The notes under the pieces were generated by a model. It saw nothing but the letters and a program-made list of their open reading frames with translations. It searched no databases and was not told the DNA's origin. Both the position numbers and the translations under genes were made by a program. DNA of 64,000 nt. It comes from Anthoceros angustus. Lineage: Eukaryota; Streptophyta; Anthocerotopsida; Anthocerotales; Anthocerotaceae. The stretch lies in NCBI GenBank assembly GCA_010909165.1, contig MU008170.1, positions 868,001 to 932,000 of the forward strand, written 5' to 3'. This document shows, piece by piece, positions 25,199 through 35,137 of the stretch. Each line of letters opens with the position of its first letter. The first letter of the stretch is position 1.

Positions 25199-27302
25199 AG
25201 AGAGTGTCGGGAATTTAAAGAAGGCTCGGGCCTTCTGACCTACCGCATAGGCAACAAAGGGAGTAACCCCGAGCTCCCCGTAAAGAGGACCAGCAGCCAC
25301 CTGAGTGGATGCACCTGGTTTTCCAATTATCCACCTGAGTGCCTTGTGTACAAGGGCCCCAAGCTTCTTTGTCTGCTGAGCCCCAATAAACCCCAAAAGT
25401 TCGGCTCCATGGAAGCATGCTGGCAAAATGACAGAGCGCAGTATTGAGACTCGGAATGCAGTGGGAATCCTCTTAGATTTGAGAACGTGTTTGTACGAAG
25501 AGAGGATGCGGGTCCCAAGGTGCAGACGATCCTGGATGATAGTTTTCAGGGACAAACTTTCATCCAATACGATGCCCAGATACGTATACTCTTGTACATA
25601 AGGAACCCGCACCAACAACATAGGTGTCATCTAAAATCCGAATCCAGAAATGCCATGCCACACCGAAACACCACATTTGATGATGCCGAAAGCCATACCC
25701 CATTGCAGAGCCTACGCGGACAGGTGGTCTAGAGTCCTCTACGATTCACCCAATACGAGAAGATCGTCCGCATAAAGGAGGGCATCCAGATTGTACGGCA
25801 TCCCAGGGACCTCCACACCAACCGGGGAGGAAGTCGCATGGGATACCGGTCTCCCTGGCTTTGGCGACACGAATAGGTCGTTGATAAAAACATTAAATAG
25901 ACAGGGGGAGGCGGGGCATCCTTGTCGTAACCCGCAAAGGACATCAAAGGGTTCGGAGGTATCTTCCCCGATTCTAACCCTCATTCGGGCCGAGGCGTAC
26001 AGGGTCCGGAAGAATGTGAGGGCCGACCCATGCACCCCGGCTCTCTCCAGCTTATAAAACAATGCCTCGTGGGGCACCGTGTCATAGGCTTTGCGAAAGT
26101 CAATATAGGCCACATAAGTCGGGAGCCCAACATTCCTCCTACGTCCTGCCACCTCCATAGCCGAGACCACTTGCGCCATACACTCATTTCTTGGCCGGAA
26201 ACCCGCTTGACCGGGTGAAAGAAGTTGGCACTCTCCAAGAACCACACTCTGATGATCTTGGTAGCAATTTTGAGGGCCACGGATATGAGGGCAATGCCTC
26301 TATAGTTATCTGGCAGAGTCATATCTCCCTTTTTCCCGATGGAGACCACGTTAGCCGTATTGATATGGGCAGGGATGGGATGGAGCCACACCTCATTGAC
26401 ATACCGGAGGGAAGCAAGGCCCATCTTCGATTTAGGTGCACAGGAACCACCACGCACACGACGGCCTTTGTCGGCAAGCAGGATTCGAAACCAGACCGGG
26501 GGATACCATCGGGCCCCGGGGCCTTATGTGGGGACATTTGGTGCAGGGCCTTGCGAACCTCTCCCCAACGAATGGAGCATTGATCCCTGGAAGGGGGTCA
26601 ACCGGCGAAGGGGGTGGGAGAGGAGGCAAGGTTTGTCGCACCCCAACAAGCTTCCGATAGTGTTGCAACCAAACGTTCATAATGGCAGGCTTCGTGACCT
26701 GCAACCTGCCGTCTTCATCCTGCATGGGCGAAACTTTGTCCCAATCGGATGGATTTGAGAAACTGGGCCTTGCCCTCTGCCCTCGAGAGAGTGCAGACTC
26801 TCTTACAGAGATCCAGCCAAGAATCATAGCAAGTTTTTTTATCCACCAGCGCACTGTGTCAGAGCACCTTGTAAGCCGCTTTGCATTGTTTTATGAGTCT
26901 TTTTAACTCCTCTGAGAGGTGGGGGCCAGGAGCGGGGGTGGGCTTGGGGGTAGTTTTAATCCCAAGTTCTGTGGCAATGGAGTTGGAGAGGTCCGAAAAG
27001 GAGTCCTCCCCCTTGGCCCACCGTAGGGCCTCCCACCGATTATCGCTCAAAATGGTATCTCTATGCGTAGTAATCTTCTTGACCACCACCCGGGGAAGGA
27101 GGGCGAGAGAAGGTGCTTTGGGGGCCAACGCCGACAACCTGAAGGACACTTGAAGGGGCCAGTGGTTAGAGAGATCGCACGACTTCTGCACACGGGGACG
27201 TGTGAGTTTGGAGCGGGCACATTCATTAACCCACAGATGATCGACAACCGACTTAGGGACCCCCAGTTTCGAATGAAACGTGGCCGGGTCCCCAAGGGGC
27301 CG

Positions 27303-27968
27303 TAAACCCGAGAGAGGGGTAGGCAGATGAAGTCCCCACTTGTCAATGTCATTACAAGGTGTGTTGAAGTCTCCCATAATGAGCGTTGGGCTATCAGTAA
27401 ATCTTCCCGAGAGTTCTCGAAGGCGGTGCTTGATCTTCTTCCGGGCAGCTATTCGAGCATCACGGTGTCGACGTTGCGGGACATAGAACAAACAAGCCAA
27501 GGAATGGATCCAATACGACCCCACTAGAGCAAACACGAATAGGGGCTAGGAATCCCAAGGGGCCACTCGAAATTGGACACTACCAAAGCAAGGCCACGTG
27601 CACCGAGAGAGGATTGTCGGCGCTAGAGATCGTCTCAAACCCGAGAGAGGGGTAGGCAGATGAAGTCCCCACTTGTCAATGTCATTACAAGGTGTGTTGA
27701 AGTCTCCCATAATGAGCGTTGGGCTATCAGTAAATCTTCCCGAGAGTTCTCGAAGGCGGTGCTTGATCTTCTTCCGGGCAGCTATTCGAGCATCACGGTG
27801 TCGACGTTGCGGGACATAGACAGAACCGACAAGCCAAGGAATGGATCCAATACGACCCCACTGACTAGAGCAAACACCGAATAGGGGCTAGGAATCCCAA
27901 GGGGGGCCACTCGAAATTCGCGGGACACTACCAAAGCAAGGCCACGTGCACCGACGAGAGAGGGATTG
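27303..27968. repeat. 333-bp tandem duplication inside LINE endonuclease region
   Basis: 27303-27635 repeats at 27636-27968, with ATGAAGTCCCCAC at 27327 and 27660. The first half of the two copies is identical. In the second half the left copy lacks short words present in the right copy (for example GACT, GG, CGCG, CG). The duplication breaks the ORF. Confidence 0.88.
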
Positions 27969-28739
27969 TCAGCGCTAGAGATCGTCTCAAACCCCGGGAA
28001 CGCAAGAGGCCAGTGGCCATTTGCTACTCGGGTTTTTTGCAAAGCCAAGATACCCCAGGAGCTAGTGGCCATTTGGCTCATGAGTTCACTGCGCTTGTGA
28101 CGAACTCCGTTTATGTTCCAAGAGGCAAATCGGAGACTCGGGGAAGGGGCCAAAGCAGAAGGGTCCTTTCGTAGTCGGAGTGCATAGGGAACATGAGGTT
28201 TAACCCGAAAGGGGCGCGACCTAGGATCCAGCTTCATCCACCGGCAGAGGGCCCCAATCCCGGTGGAAATCCTAAGGAAAATGTCAAACCTCGTCCTACA
28301 CTCCTCCCCTGTCTTGGTCTCCGAAACCCGATCCCAATTCACAATGTTTTGCATGACCCAGATTGGTAGAATGGCAGCCAGTAGGGCGCCGAAAGCAGAC
28401 GCTGAGTAGCCCCCCGCGCCCCAAATGCACACCCTAGAGTAATACTTAGGAAAACGGGGGCAAATGAGCGCAGGAGTAGAAGGCGCCATGGCGTGGGGGT
28501 CTTGAATACAAAGGTCGCAAAGGGTCCCAAAGTCGAGGTTGCGGCTAGCTCGACACGTGAAAAGGGTCGATGTTGCTTCCCCAGCTCCAGAGGAGTTGAG
28601 GACCGCGGGGCAACACCGCCTACCCTTAAGCTACTAGTAAGAGACTTGGCTTCGAGAGCTTTGCAACTCTCGAATTACCGGGAGCGCCACGGGGAGGCGT
28701 CTCTCAACAAGGCACGTAGCATATGTCTTGTTTTTTGGT

Positions 28740-28755
28740 CCCTTCGGCTATCGAT
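28740..28755. repeat. Target-site duplication, right copy
   Basis: CCCTTCGGCTATCGAT lies at the 5' boundary of the minus-strand LINE and pairs with 24050-24065. Confidence 0.85.
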
Positions 28756-28991
28756 GTGCAGCATCCCAAACGGCGTTTGAACTTTTTAGAATGGATGAAG
28801 AAGAAGAAGAATTTTATTTAAGTCCACTAAGAACGGATTTCCGTCATGGACTTGGTACTTAACAACTTGTACCATAGTGTGCCTGCTACTTGCACTACTA
28901 CTTAATCACGGCGTTCTTATAAATGTGTGTCCATTTGGCCTAGGCCATTTGGACACACATTAAGATGAGGTACAGTAAGATGAAATTACTT

Positions 28992-31538
28992 TCACTTTTT
29001 CAAGCTCTCGTCCTTCAATTCTTCATGTAGGTCACGCAGCTTGGAATAGACGTCTGCGCTCGCACCGTGGCTCTGATCTCCGACCATGAAGACGTGCATT
29101 GTCTCGCCGTGCTCGATCCAGCTCCGACCAGGTTTCTTCCAGGCACCTGCGCTCGCTCGCATCTCCTTGATCTTGAGCGCGTCTCCCCACATCTCGGCCT
29201 CGGCGTAGATGTTGGACATGAGGACGTACGGGGAGCCGTGTTTAGGTTGCAGGGCAACGGCACGATCGAAAGCCCAGCGTCCGAGCGCCACCTTGTTGTG
29301 CTTGCGGCAGGCAGCCAGCACGCAGAGCCACATGGAGAGGTTAGGGTGCACAGGCATTTTGGAGAGCAGATCCTGCACTTGGTCAAGGAGTCCTGCGCGG
29401 CCGAGGAGGTCGATTAGGGTGACGTAGTGGTCAGCTGTGGGAGTGATGTTGGGGTCCCGGGACATGAGGTCGAAGTACTTGAGCCCTTCCTCCACCATTC
29501 CTGCATGGCTGCAGGCGTTCAGGACAGACAGAAATGCAAACCCGTTGGCCTTGATGCCGGCCTGTTGCATTTCTTGGAAGCATTGTAAGCATGTGTTCCA
29601 CTCTCCTTGTCTGGCGTAACCGGCCATGACAGCACTCCAGGCCACCGCATCCTGGTGAGGCAGGTTGTTGAAGACTGTTCTGGCTTCCACCATTGCTCCA
29701 CATGTGGCATATGCGTCGATCAGTGTGGTGGCCAGGACAGGGGTCACCTCGATTCCAGCTGCGGTTATGTCCTGGTGGATTTTGGCACACATTCTTATGG
29801 CACCGATGGTTCTGCAAGCCTTGAGGACGCAGACGTAAGTGCCTTCGTTCGGCCTCAGGCTGCCCATTTGCATCTCGGCATAGAGTTGCATGGCGTGTAC
29901 ACCCTCCTCTTGCATCACGTATCCTGCGATCATTGCATTCCATGAGATCACATTACGGTCTGGTAGCGTGTCAAATACCTGCCGAGCGTCCACCATGCTC
30001 CCACATGTTGCGTACATGTGGATAAGAGTGTTGACCACAAACAGATCAGCCTCGTAGCCCTCCTTGATAGCTCTAACATGGATCCCCCTTCCTTGTTTCA
30101 AAGACTCAAGCTTGACAGACTGTCCGTTAACCACTGTATCCCCCTCTGAAATTGCAGAGCTGCTACAAGCCTTGAGCATGCTCACAAAAGTCCGCTGGTT
30201 CGGTTTCACATCTTCCTCCTGCATTCTGGCAAACAGTTCAAAAGCCTTGTCTCCCTGGCTCTGTTCAGCATAGCCCTCCAGCAGTGCGTTCCAGGATACC
30301 ACATCTCGCCGAGGCAGAGCTTCGAAGACCTGCCTTGCAGTCACCATGTCACCACAGTTGGCATACATGTCAACCAGGGTGTTGCCCACAAAGATGTCTG
30401 CTATAGCTCCCATTTCCACAGCTTCACCATGAATGATCCTACCTTCTTGCAGGGCGTGTGCTTTAACAGCCTGTCCATCCACGACGACGGCATCCTCCTC
30501 CGAGACTGCGCGGCCAGCACATGCCTTGAGCACACTGACAAAAGTTCGACAGCTGGGCTTCATGCCCTCCTGCTGCATACGGGCATAAACCTGCAAGGCC
30601 TTCTTATGTTCTTGTTGCTGGACATATCCTGCTATCAAGGCATTCCAGGAGACTACATCACGCCGAGACAAAGCCTCGAAAACGGTCCTGGCAGCCACCA
30701 TGTTCCCACATTTGGCATACATGTCAATGAGAGCAGAAGCAACAAACGGGTCTGACTCAAATCCCGCCTTCACAATCTGGCCGTGGATCACCTCACCCCT
30801 CTGCATGGCATTCACCTTGACAGCCTGTCCGTGCACAAATGTGGCTTCCTCCACAGCTGCCAACCTGCTGCATGCCTTGAGCAAGCCGAGAAAGGTCCTG
30901 GTATTGGGTCTCACCTCCATCATCCTCATTCTAGCATACAGTTGCAAAGCCTGCTCACCCTGTCCTTGCTGAGCATAGCCTGAGATGATGGCATTCCAAG
31001 CAGCCACATCCCTGTTTCCCAACGAATCGAATACACGCTTCGCATCCTCCATGCTCCCACATTTGGCAAACATGTCTATCAAGGTTGTTGCCACCCGCAC
31101 ATCCGAGTCGAAACGCATGGCTACAACTTGAGCATGCAGCAGCTTTCCCTGCTCCAGATCTCGTAGTGAGCCGCAAGCTTTCATTAAGCTGATCATGATG
31201 TGCTTGTCTGGCTGCACACCATCGTGCTGCATCTGTCGGTACCTGTCGAGGGCCACTACATGCCGTCCAGACTTGACGTGCCCTAGAATGACTGCCGTCC
31301 ATGACACGGGAGTGCGTTGGGAAAGCAGCTCGGGTGGCACCAGGCGCTTCTGGTGTGACCCTCTACCAATCACATCCTGGTGAGCAGCAGAATTCCCATT
31401 GGGTGGCATCATGCTTGAGGAGCTCGGAGCCTGGGACCAGTGCATTCCTGTTGGTTCCAGCCCAAGAGAAGCAAGCAGGGACGACTTTGCAGGAGAAAGC
31501 ATCCATGGAGCCTGGCAGCTCCATGTGGTCCAGACCAT
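28992..31538 (-). CDS. PLS-class pentatricopeptide repeat protein (E-type, no DYW)
   Basis: Intronless, 848 residues, as usual for plant organellar RNA-editing PPR proteins. Repeats begin near residue 78 (PVSWTAVILGHVKSGR) and recur with the P-L-S cadence (NALIAGYVQQ, TFVSVLKACAG, FVASALIDMYAKCG). The C-terminus has the E and E-plus type region (LSMWLCVLAACRKHNKVALG ... KKPGRSWIEHGETMHVF) and stops after HEELKDESLKK without a DYW deaminase domain. Such proteins bind organellar transcripts and recruit a deaminase in trans. Three of the L repeats share an extra linker of the form DGQAVKAHALQEGRIIHG. The start codon is only 33 nt downstream of the kinase gene's stop and in its frame, so the true start or leader is uncertain. 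No clear transit peptide precedes the first repeat. Confidence 0.9.
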   Translation of the reverse strand: MVWTTWSCQAPWMLSPAKSSLLASLGLEPTGMHWSQAPSSSSMMPPNGNSAAHQDVIGRGSHQKRLVPPELLSQRTPVSWTAVILGHVKSGRHVVALDRYRQMQHDGVQPDKHIMISLMKACGSLRDLEQGKLLHAQVVAMRFDSDVRVATTLIDMFAKCGSMEDAKRVFDSLGNRDVAAWNAIISGYAQQGQGEQALQLYARMRMMEVRPNTRTFLGLLKACSRLAAVEEATFVHGQAVKVNAMQRGEVIHGQIVKAGFESDPFVASALIDMYAKCGNMVAARTVFEALSRRDVVSWNALIAGYVQQQEHKKALQVYARMQQEGMKPSCRTFVSVLKACAGRAVSEEDAVVVDGQAVKAHALQEGRIIHGEAVEMGAIADIFVGNTLVDMYANCGDMVTARQVFEALPRRDVVSWNALLEGYAEQSQGDKAFELFARMQEEDVKPNQRTFVSMLKACSSSAISEGDTVVNGQSVKLESLKQGRGIHVRAIKEGYEADLFVVNTLIHMYATCGSMVDARQVFDTLPDRNVISWNAMIAGYVMQEEGVHAMQLYAEMQMGSLRPNEGTYVCVLKACRTIGAIRMCAKIHQDITAAGIEVTPVLATTLIDAYATCGAMVEARTVFNNLPHQDAVAWSAVMAGYARQGEWNTCLQCFQEMQQAGIKANGFAFLSVLNACSHAGMVEEGLKYFDLMSRDPNITPTADHYVTLIDLLGRAGLLDQVQDLLSKMPVHPNLSMWLCVLAACRKHNKVALGRWAFDRAVALQPKHGSPYVLMSNIYAEAEMWGDALKIKEMRASAGAWKKPGRSWIEHGETMHVFMVGDQSHGASADVYSKLRDLHEELKDESLKK

Positions 31539-31571
31539 CCCGTCTTCGTCCAGGAGGGATTCAGAGACCCA

Positions 31572-32195
31572 TCAGAGCTCCTCCAGCCATCGGAGCACCA
31601 AATCCTCTGCTTCAGCCGGCGTTAAGGCCGTGGTGTCCACCACAAGCTTGCTGGTGCCGCCGGTATCGTAGTCCCAGCAGCCAGCGTAGGCTCGGATTAT
31701 GGTCTGCAGGTCCTCCCACTTGGCGGGCTTGTGCCACAGCTGCGGCTGGAGAGCAGCCTGCGCCCGGCTCTCCAACCGCCTTCTCCACTGCTCCGCATCG
31801 CTGGGGCGGCACTCTACCAGCACAAGCTGAGCTCCGTGGCGGGCGGCTGTCTCCTGCGCGTCGCGGAAGAGCTCAGGGCGAGCGAGAGGGCAATCCACCA
31901 CGACCGTCAAGCCCGTCGCAAGCTGGGTGCTGGCCACCCGCCACATGACCTGATAGGAAAGCGAATTGAGCTGCCATGGCTGGAGCTTGGGGCCCGGCTC
32001 GCTGCTGCTTCCTGCTCCTAACGAGGAATCCAGTGACACTGTGCAGTCCCGGACATCATCCTTGTCCACGAGAGGGCAATGCAGCCTACGAGCAAGAGCT
32101 CTGGCCAGAGTGGATTTGCCACTGCCCGGGTGCCCTTTCATGGCTATCAGCCGGTGGTTCTGCTTCTCACAGTTGTGCACCAGCATTGCCTCCAT
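31572..32195 (-). CDS. P-loop kinase-like NTPase (AAA_33 type)
   Basis: 207 residues in one exon. The Walker A motif GHPGSGKST is at residues 21-29, followed by LARALARRL and a VDKDDVRDC block typical of small kinases that phosphorylate metabolites or nucleic-acid ends. Then come YQVMWRVASTQLATGLTVVVDCPL (Walker B-like VVVDC), LVLVECRPSDAEQWRRRLE with a lid-type arginine cluster, and a C-terminus of LVVDTTALTPAEAEDLVLRW. It matches a conserved plant family of unknown substrate. It reads as full length: the start has MEAM, and the C-terminal strand-helix is complete before UGA. After that UGA the frame stays open into the PPR gene. Confidence 0.88.
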   Translation of the reverse strand: MEAMLVHNCEKQNHRLIAMKGHPGSGKSTLARALARRLHCPLVDKDDVRDCTVSLDSSLGAGSSSEPGPKLQPWQLNSLSYQVMWRVASTQLATGLTVVVDCPLARPELFRDAQETAARHGAQLVLVECRPSDAEQWRRRLESRAQAALQPQLWHKPAKWEDLQTIIRAYAGCWDYDTGGTSKLVVDTTALTPAEAEDLVLRWLEEL

Positions 32196-32948
32196 CCCTG
32201 GGCTCTTGTATCACCACTGCCACATGCTCCTGATCATCAGGAGGTGGGGGAACCTCCCTTGAGATGGGCTGGGGTTTTTCTCTCACATGGACAATGGTTT
32301 GTTGGAGTCACGGCTAACAGCCGGCAGGTAGCAAATCAGACAGGGACTGCCAGGTGCTTCCTCGAAAAAAGGAAAGTGGGAGGAGGTTATCAACACAAAG
32401 TGCAGTGGTCAGGCAGCTACTGGCAGGAGCAGACACATATAAGCATGCAAATAGGCTCCCTGATCTCGGAACAACAAGACGGACAGCAGCTGCTTCTGCT
32501 GTTAAGAAGACAGCTTGTTGTTACAAGGCATGCTAAGCAGGCTCCCAGAGCTCTTTACAACACGATGGGCAGCAGATGGGCAGCAGCAGCTGCTGCCCAT
32601 CGTGAGGACAGCATGAGAACCATTCATTCTTTTCCAGTCCAGTCCAGTCCATTCCATTCCATTCCATTGCCAAGCAAAATCGCTGGCTTGTGTCCTCGCA
32701 TGTGAAAGCAGAGGAGACAACCTCAATCTCAAATATCAATGCGGGAAAAATGAGTGGGGACAAAATCAAGGCATAGGTGAGATCAAAACCTACAGCCTAC
32801 CTACCTCCCTACCTACCTACAACCTTCTTTTTTCTTCCTAACCTGGTGGTGCTGTGGTAAGAGTTCGTTGTCGCTGGGTGGTGGGTCAGCAACAAGAAAC
32901 ACAGAATACAAGAGAGAGGGATGGTGGGTTACGGAAGAATCATCCGAA
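32196..32948. other. Region between kinase and FAD6
   Basis: No gene. It holds a perfect 15-bp inverted repeat (32561-32604), a (CCATT) run at 32647-32670 and a (CTAC) run at 32797-32821. It should contain the kinase promoter and the FAD6 3' UTR. Confidence 0.5.
32561..32604. repeat. Perfect 15-bp inverted repeat
   Basis: CACGATGGGCAGCAG (32561-32575) is complementary to CTGCTGCCCATCGTG (32590-32604), with a 14-base spacer that repeats part of the arm (ATGGGCAGCAG). It can form a stable hairpin in either strand. Confidence 0.85.
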
Positions 32949-34310
32949 TCAGAATCCAGGCATGAGCTTCCTGACGGCACCGATGACCTTGGACTCTTCT
33001 GGCGCGTCCTGATCAAAGGGGACGTAGTTGCGATCCTGGTCGTAGAGGTGGCACTGGGTGAAGATGACCTTCATGAGCTTCCAATTCCACTTAGCCTCGT
33101 TGAGGTAAGGCCCCCAGTGCTCTCGCAGGGCGGCGTGGGCCTTGCGGAGGTTGTAGCTGGGGATTTTCTGGGTGATGTGGTGGGGGATATGGACGCTGAT
33201 ATCGTGGCAGAGCACCTCGACCCAGGACGGGTAGTCACAGTGCACGGTGCCGCCGAGCTGGGCCTCGGCCGCGTTCCACGACTTGGCGTCCTTGAATGGG
33301 ATGTGTGGGGCGGTGTGGTGCACCATAGTGAAGGTGCTCATCCAGAAGTGGTACCCCAGCCAGGGCATGAGCCAGAACTTGAACCACCCGGTAATCCCCG
33401 AGGCGTACACAATCGCCGGCCACCCCACGGCCATAAAGGCAAACACGGCAGCCAGGGACACCTTCACCCTCGGCACCTCACTCGCCCGGTACTTGGACAG
33501 GTCGAAGTGCCAGAGCAACCAGTGCCCGATAGACGCCCACGCCCGCAGAGGCCCCATTCCCAGCTCCAGCCCGGTCCGCAGCGCCGGGGACGCCTTCTCC
33601 CAATCCTCCCGCACCACGGGGTGCCACGCCGTATCCTCGTCCAGCATATTGGTCTTGGCGTGGTGCCTGTCGTGCTTGAACCGCCATGGCTCGTACGGGT
33701 AGATGAGCGGGAGGAAGGCCAGAGTTCCCACCACGTCCTCCAGGAACTTGTTCTTGGAGAAGCTCTTGTGCGCGCAGTCGTGCCCGACGACGAAGAAGCC
33801 GGTGATAGCCGTCCCCGTCCACGCCCACGCCAGGGGAAGCAGGTACCAGGGCGCCTTGGAGATCATAAACAGCCCCAGGCTGTAGGACGCCACAGAGATG
33901 GCAACATTCCTCCACGCCTTGAAGTCATCGATCTCGAACACCTCTGGAGGCAGAGTGTCGATCACATTCTTGAGCGTGGTGCCCGTGGGAACCGGCTCCC
34001 CGACCTTGACGAAACCGTACTCCTCCGCCAGCCGCTTCCGCTCCTCGGGGTCGCTGAGAGCCGGCGACGCCAACGGCGCAGCTATGGCCCTCACACCTCC
34101 TCCTCCTCCGACCACCTTCCTCCTCCTCTCCACCTTCAGGCTCAGGCCAAGGCCAAGCCCGCCATCTCCGCCCCAGCCGCCATGGCGGCTTCCTCGTCCC
34201 CTCACCGAAACCCTAACAAATGAGCTCGCAGCTTGGTGCTGCCGGAGCTCCAGGCGATGCTGTTGCAGCAGCTGGATTCCATGCTTCTGGCACAAGGCGG
34301 CCGCTGCCAT
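32949..34310 (-). CDS. FAD6: Plastid omega-6 fatty acid desaturase
   Basis: 453 residues in one uninterrupted exon. Residues 1 to about 75 are basic and Ser/Arg/Gly-rich, a chloroplast transit peptide. The three histidine boxes of membrane desaturases are present: HDCAHKS (177-183), HDRHHAKTN (from 213) and HIPHHI (374-379). Hydrophobic segments lie between them (SYSLGLFMISKAPWYLLPLAWAW, VFAFMAVGWPAIVYASG). GEPVPTGTTLKNVIDTLPPEVFEI is the usual FAD6 entry to the mature protein. The enzyme puts the second double bond into 16:1 and 18:1 acyl chains of plastid glycerolipids using ferredoxin. The C-terminus VRKLMPGF is complete. Arabidopsis FAD6 has many introns, so the lack of introns here is notable. 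Confidence 0.95.
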   Translation of the reverse strand: MAAAALCQKHGIQLLQQHRLELRQHQAASSFVRVSVRGRGSRHGGWGGDGGLGLGLSLKVERRRKVVGGGGGVRAIAAPLASPALSDPEERKRLAEEYGFVKVGEPVPTGTTLKNVIDTLPPEVFEIDDFKAWRNVAISVASYSLGLFMISKAPWYLLPLAWAWTGTAITGFFVVGHDCAHKSFSKNKFLEDVVGTLAFLPLIYPYEPWRFKHDRHHAKTNMLDEDTAWHPVVREDWEKASPALRTGLELGMGPLRAWASIGHWLLWHFDLSKYRASEVPRVKVSLAAVFAFMAVGWPAIVYASGITGWFKFWLMPWLGYHFWMSTFTMVHHTAPHIPFKDAKSWNAAEAQLGGTVHCDYPSWVEVLCHDISVHIPHHITQKIPSYNLRKAHAALREHWGPYLNEAKWNWKLMKVIFTQCHLYDQDRNYVPFDQDAPEESKVIGAVRKLMPGF

Positions 34311-35137
34311 CCGGCCTGAGCCCGAAATCCTTGCCTTGCCCTGAATTCCTCGCCTTCGTCTTCACCTTCGCGTTGCAGAACCGGCGAGGGAGGAAGAGGA
34401 AGACGAGGATAGCGGCCGGCGTGAAGCTCCCTGGAGCTTTCCACCACTAGCTGACCCAGTGTAGTGGCTAGCGGCTCTCAGGAGCTGGCCAGACGCAAGG
34501 AGGAATGTAGTCCACTTCTATATGTACGGTAATGGTGTAGGCGCTACGACGGGAAGTAGCCATTGGACGCTCATAAATCGATAGATAGGCAAGCTTTGTC
34601 ACACACGTCCAATCCGGGGGCTTGGATTTGGGAGGGACGCAAGCAAACACGCACACACACGGACCCACGCGAAGGGAAAGAAATGGGAAGGAAAGGGTAG
34701 TTTTCAGATTGAATTATGGCCCAACCAAGGCACATGGCACATACTGGTGGTAGCCACAGCCAAGCCAGTTGAGTTCTGCTTTCTCCACAGACAACGCAGA
34801 CCTTATTTAAATAATACCAGGGGCTGCTTCTAATCTACTGTTGCCGGTCCCCGGTGACCAAGAACAAGCCTGCACAGACACTTCTTTTGCTGTTATGCAA
34901 GTCTTTTGCACAACGGCTTTTCTTTCTTCTACTAGTCCTGACCACGCTTTGCCTTTTCGTTGCCCTTGACAATCCTGCGCATCCAACTTCAAATACCACA
35001 ACTACAAATTTCTAGCTAATCACAACTGCTGTAAGTTATCACTACACGCCCGGCTGGTCCAGATCATCTGGAGCTGCCGGCTCACACTCCACACCCGTAT
35101 CGCACCTTGCGTGTGCGTGGTTCTCGTAGGCAGACAT
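34311..35137. other. FAD6 promoter side and RING gene 3' UTR
   Basis: No supported coding sequence. 34311-34450 is likely FAD6 5' leader. 34800-35137 is probably RING-gene 3' UTR (AT-rich with TTATTTAAATAATA at 34803). Confidence 0.4.

Larger units (their letters stand above)
24744..28489 (-). pseudogene. LINE ORF2: endonuclease-reverse transcriptase (broken)
   Basis: Reading down the minus strand, the endonuclease begins with FASWNINGV (near 28125). It then reads ILALQKTRV, where the family has LQET, so the metal-binding Glu is Lys. Further on come MGDFNTPCND, SVVDHLWVNE and DLSNHWPLQ (the usual SDH is SNH). The RT domain has LPDNYRGIALI, AYIDFRKAYDTVPHEAL, GLRQGCPASPCLFNVFIND and LLYADDLLVL, so the YADD catalytic pair is intact. 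The tail carries RIPTAFRVSILRSVILPACFHGAE and a terminal CPLC...HLLLEC-type zinc motif, split by a frameshift near 24770. Breaks occur at the 27.3-28.0 kb duplication, near 26.9 kb, in the 26.2 kb region and near 25.65 kb. This retroelement type resembles plant L1-like LINEs. Confidence 0.85.
24066..28739 (-). mobile_element. LINE (endonuclease plus reverse transcriptase), fully bounded
   Basis: A minus-strand element of about 4.67 kb, bounded by a poly(A) tail (read as T at 24065-24074) and 16-bp target-site duplications. The coding order is N-terminal segment, apurinic-type endonuclease (28130 to about 27000), reverse transcriptase (about 26500-25740) and a C-terminal Cys/His tail (about 24780). 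No separate first ORF (gag-like) is visible, so it is either a single-ORF type or 5'-truncated. A 333-bp internal tandem duplication and several frameshifts make it inactive. The one mismatch between the duplications suggests a fairly recent insertion. Confidence 0.88.

Noticed and set aside
32868-34223. 451-codon plus-strand ORF
   Set aside because: It is the exact antisense shadow of FAD6 and has a Pro/Arg/Val-rich, non-protein-like composition.
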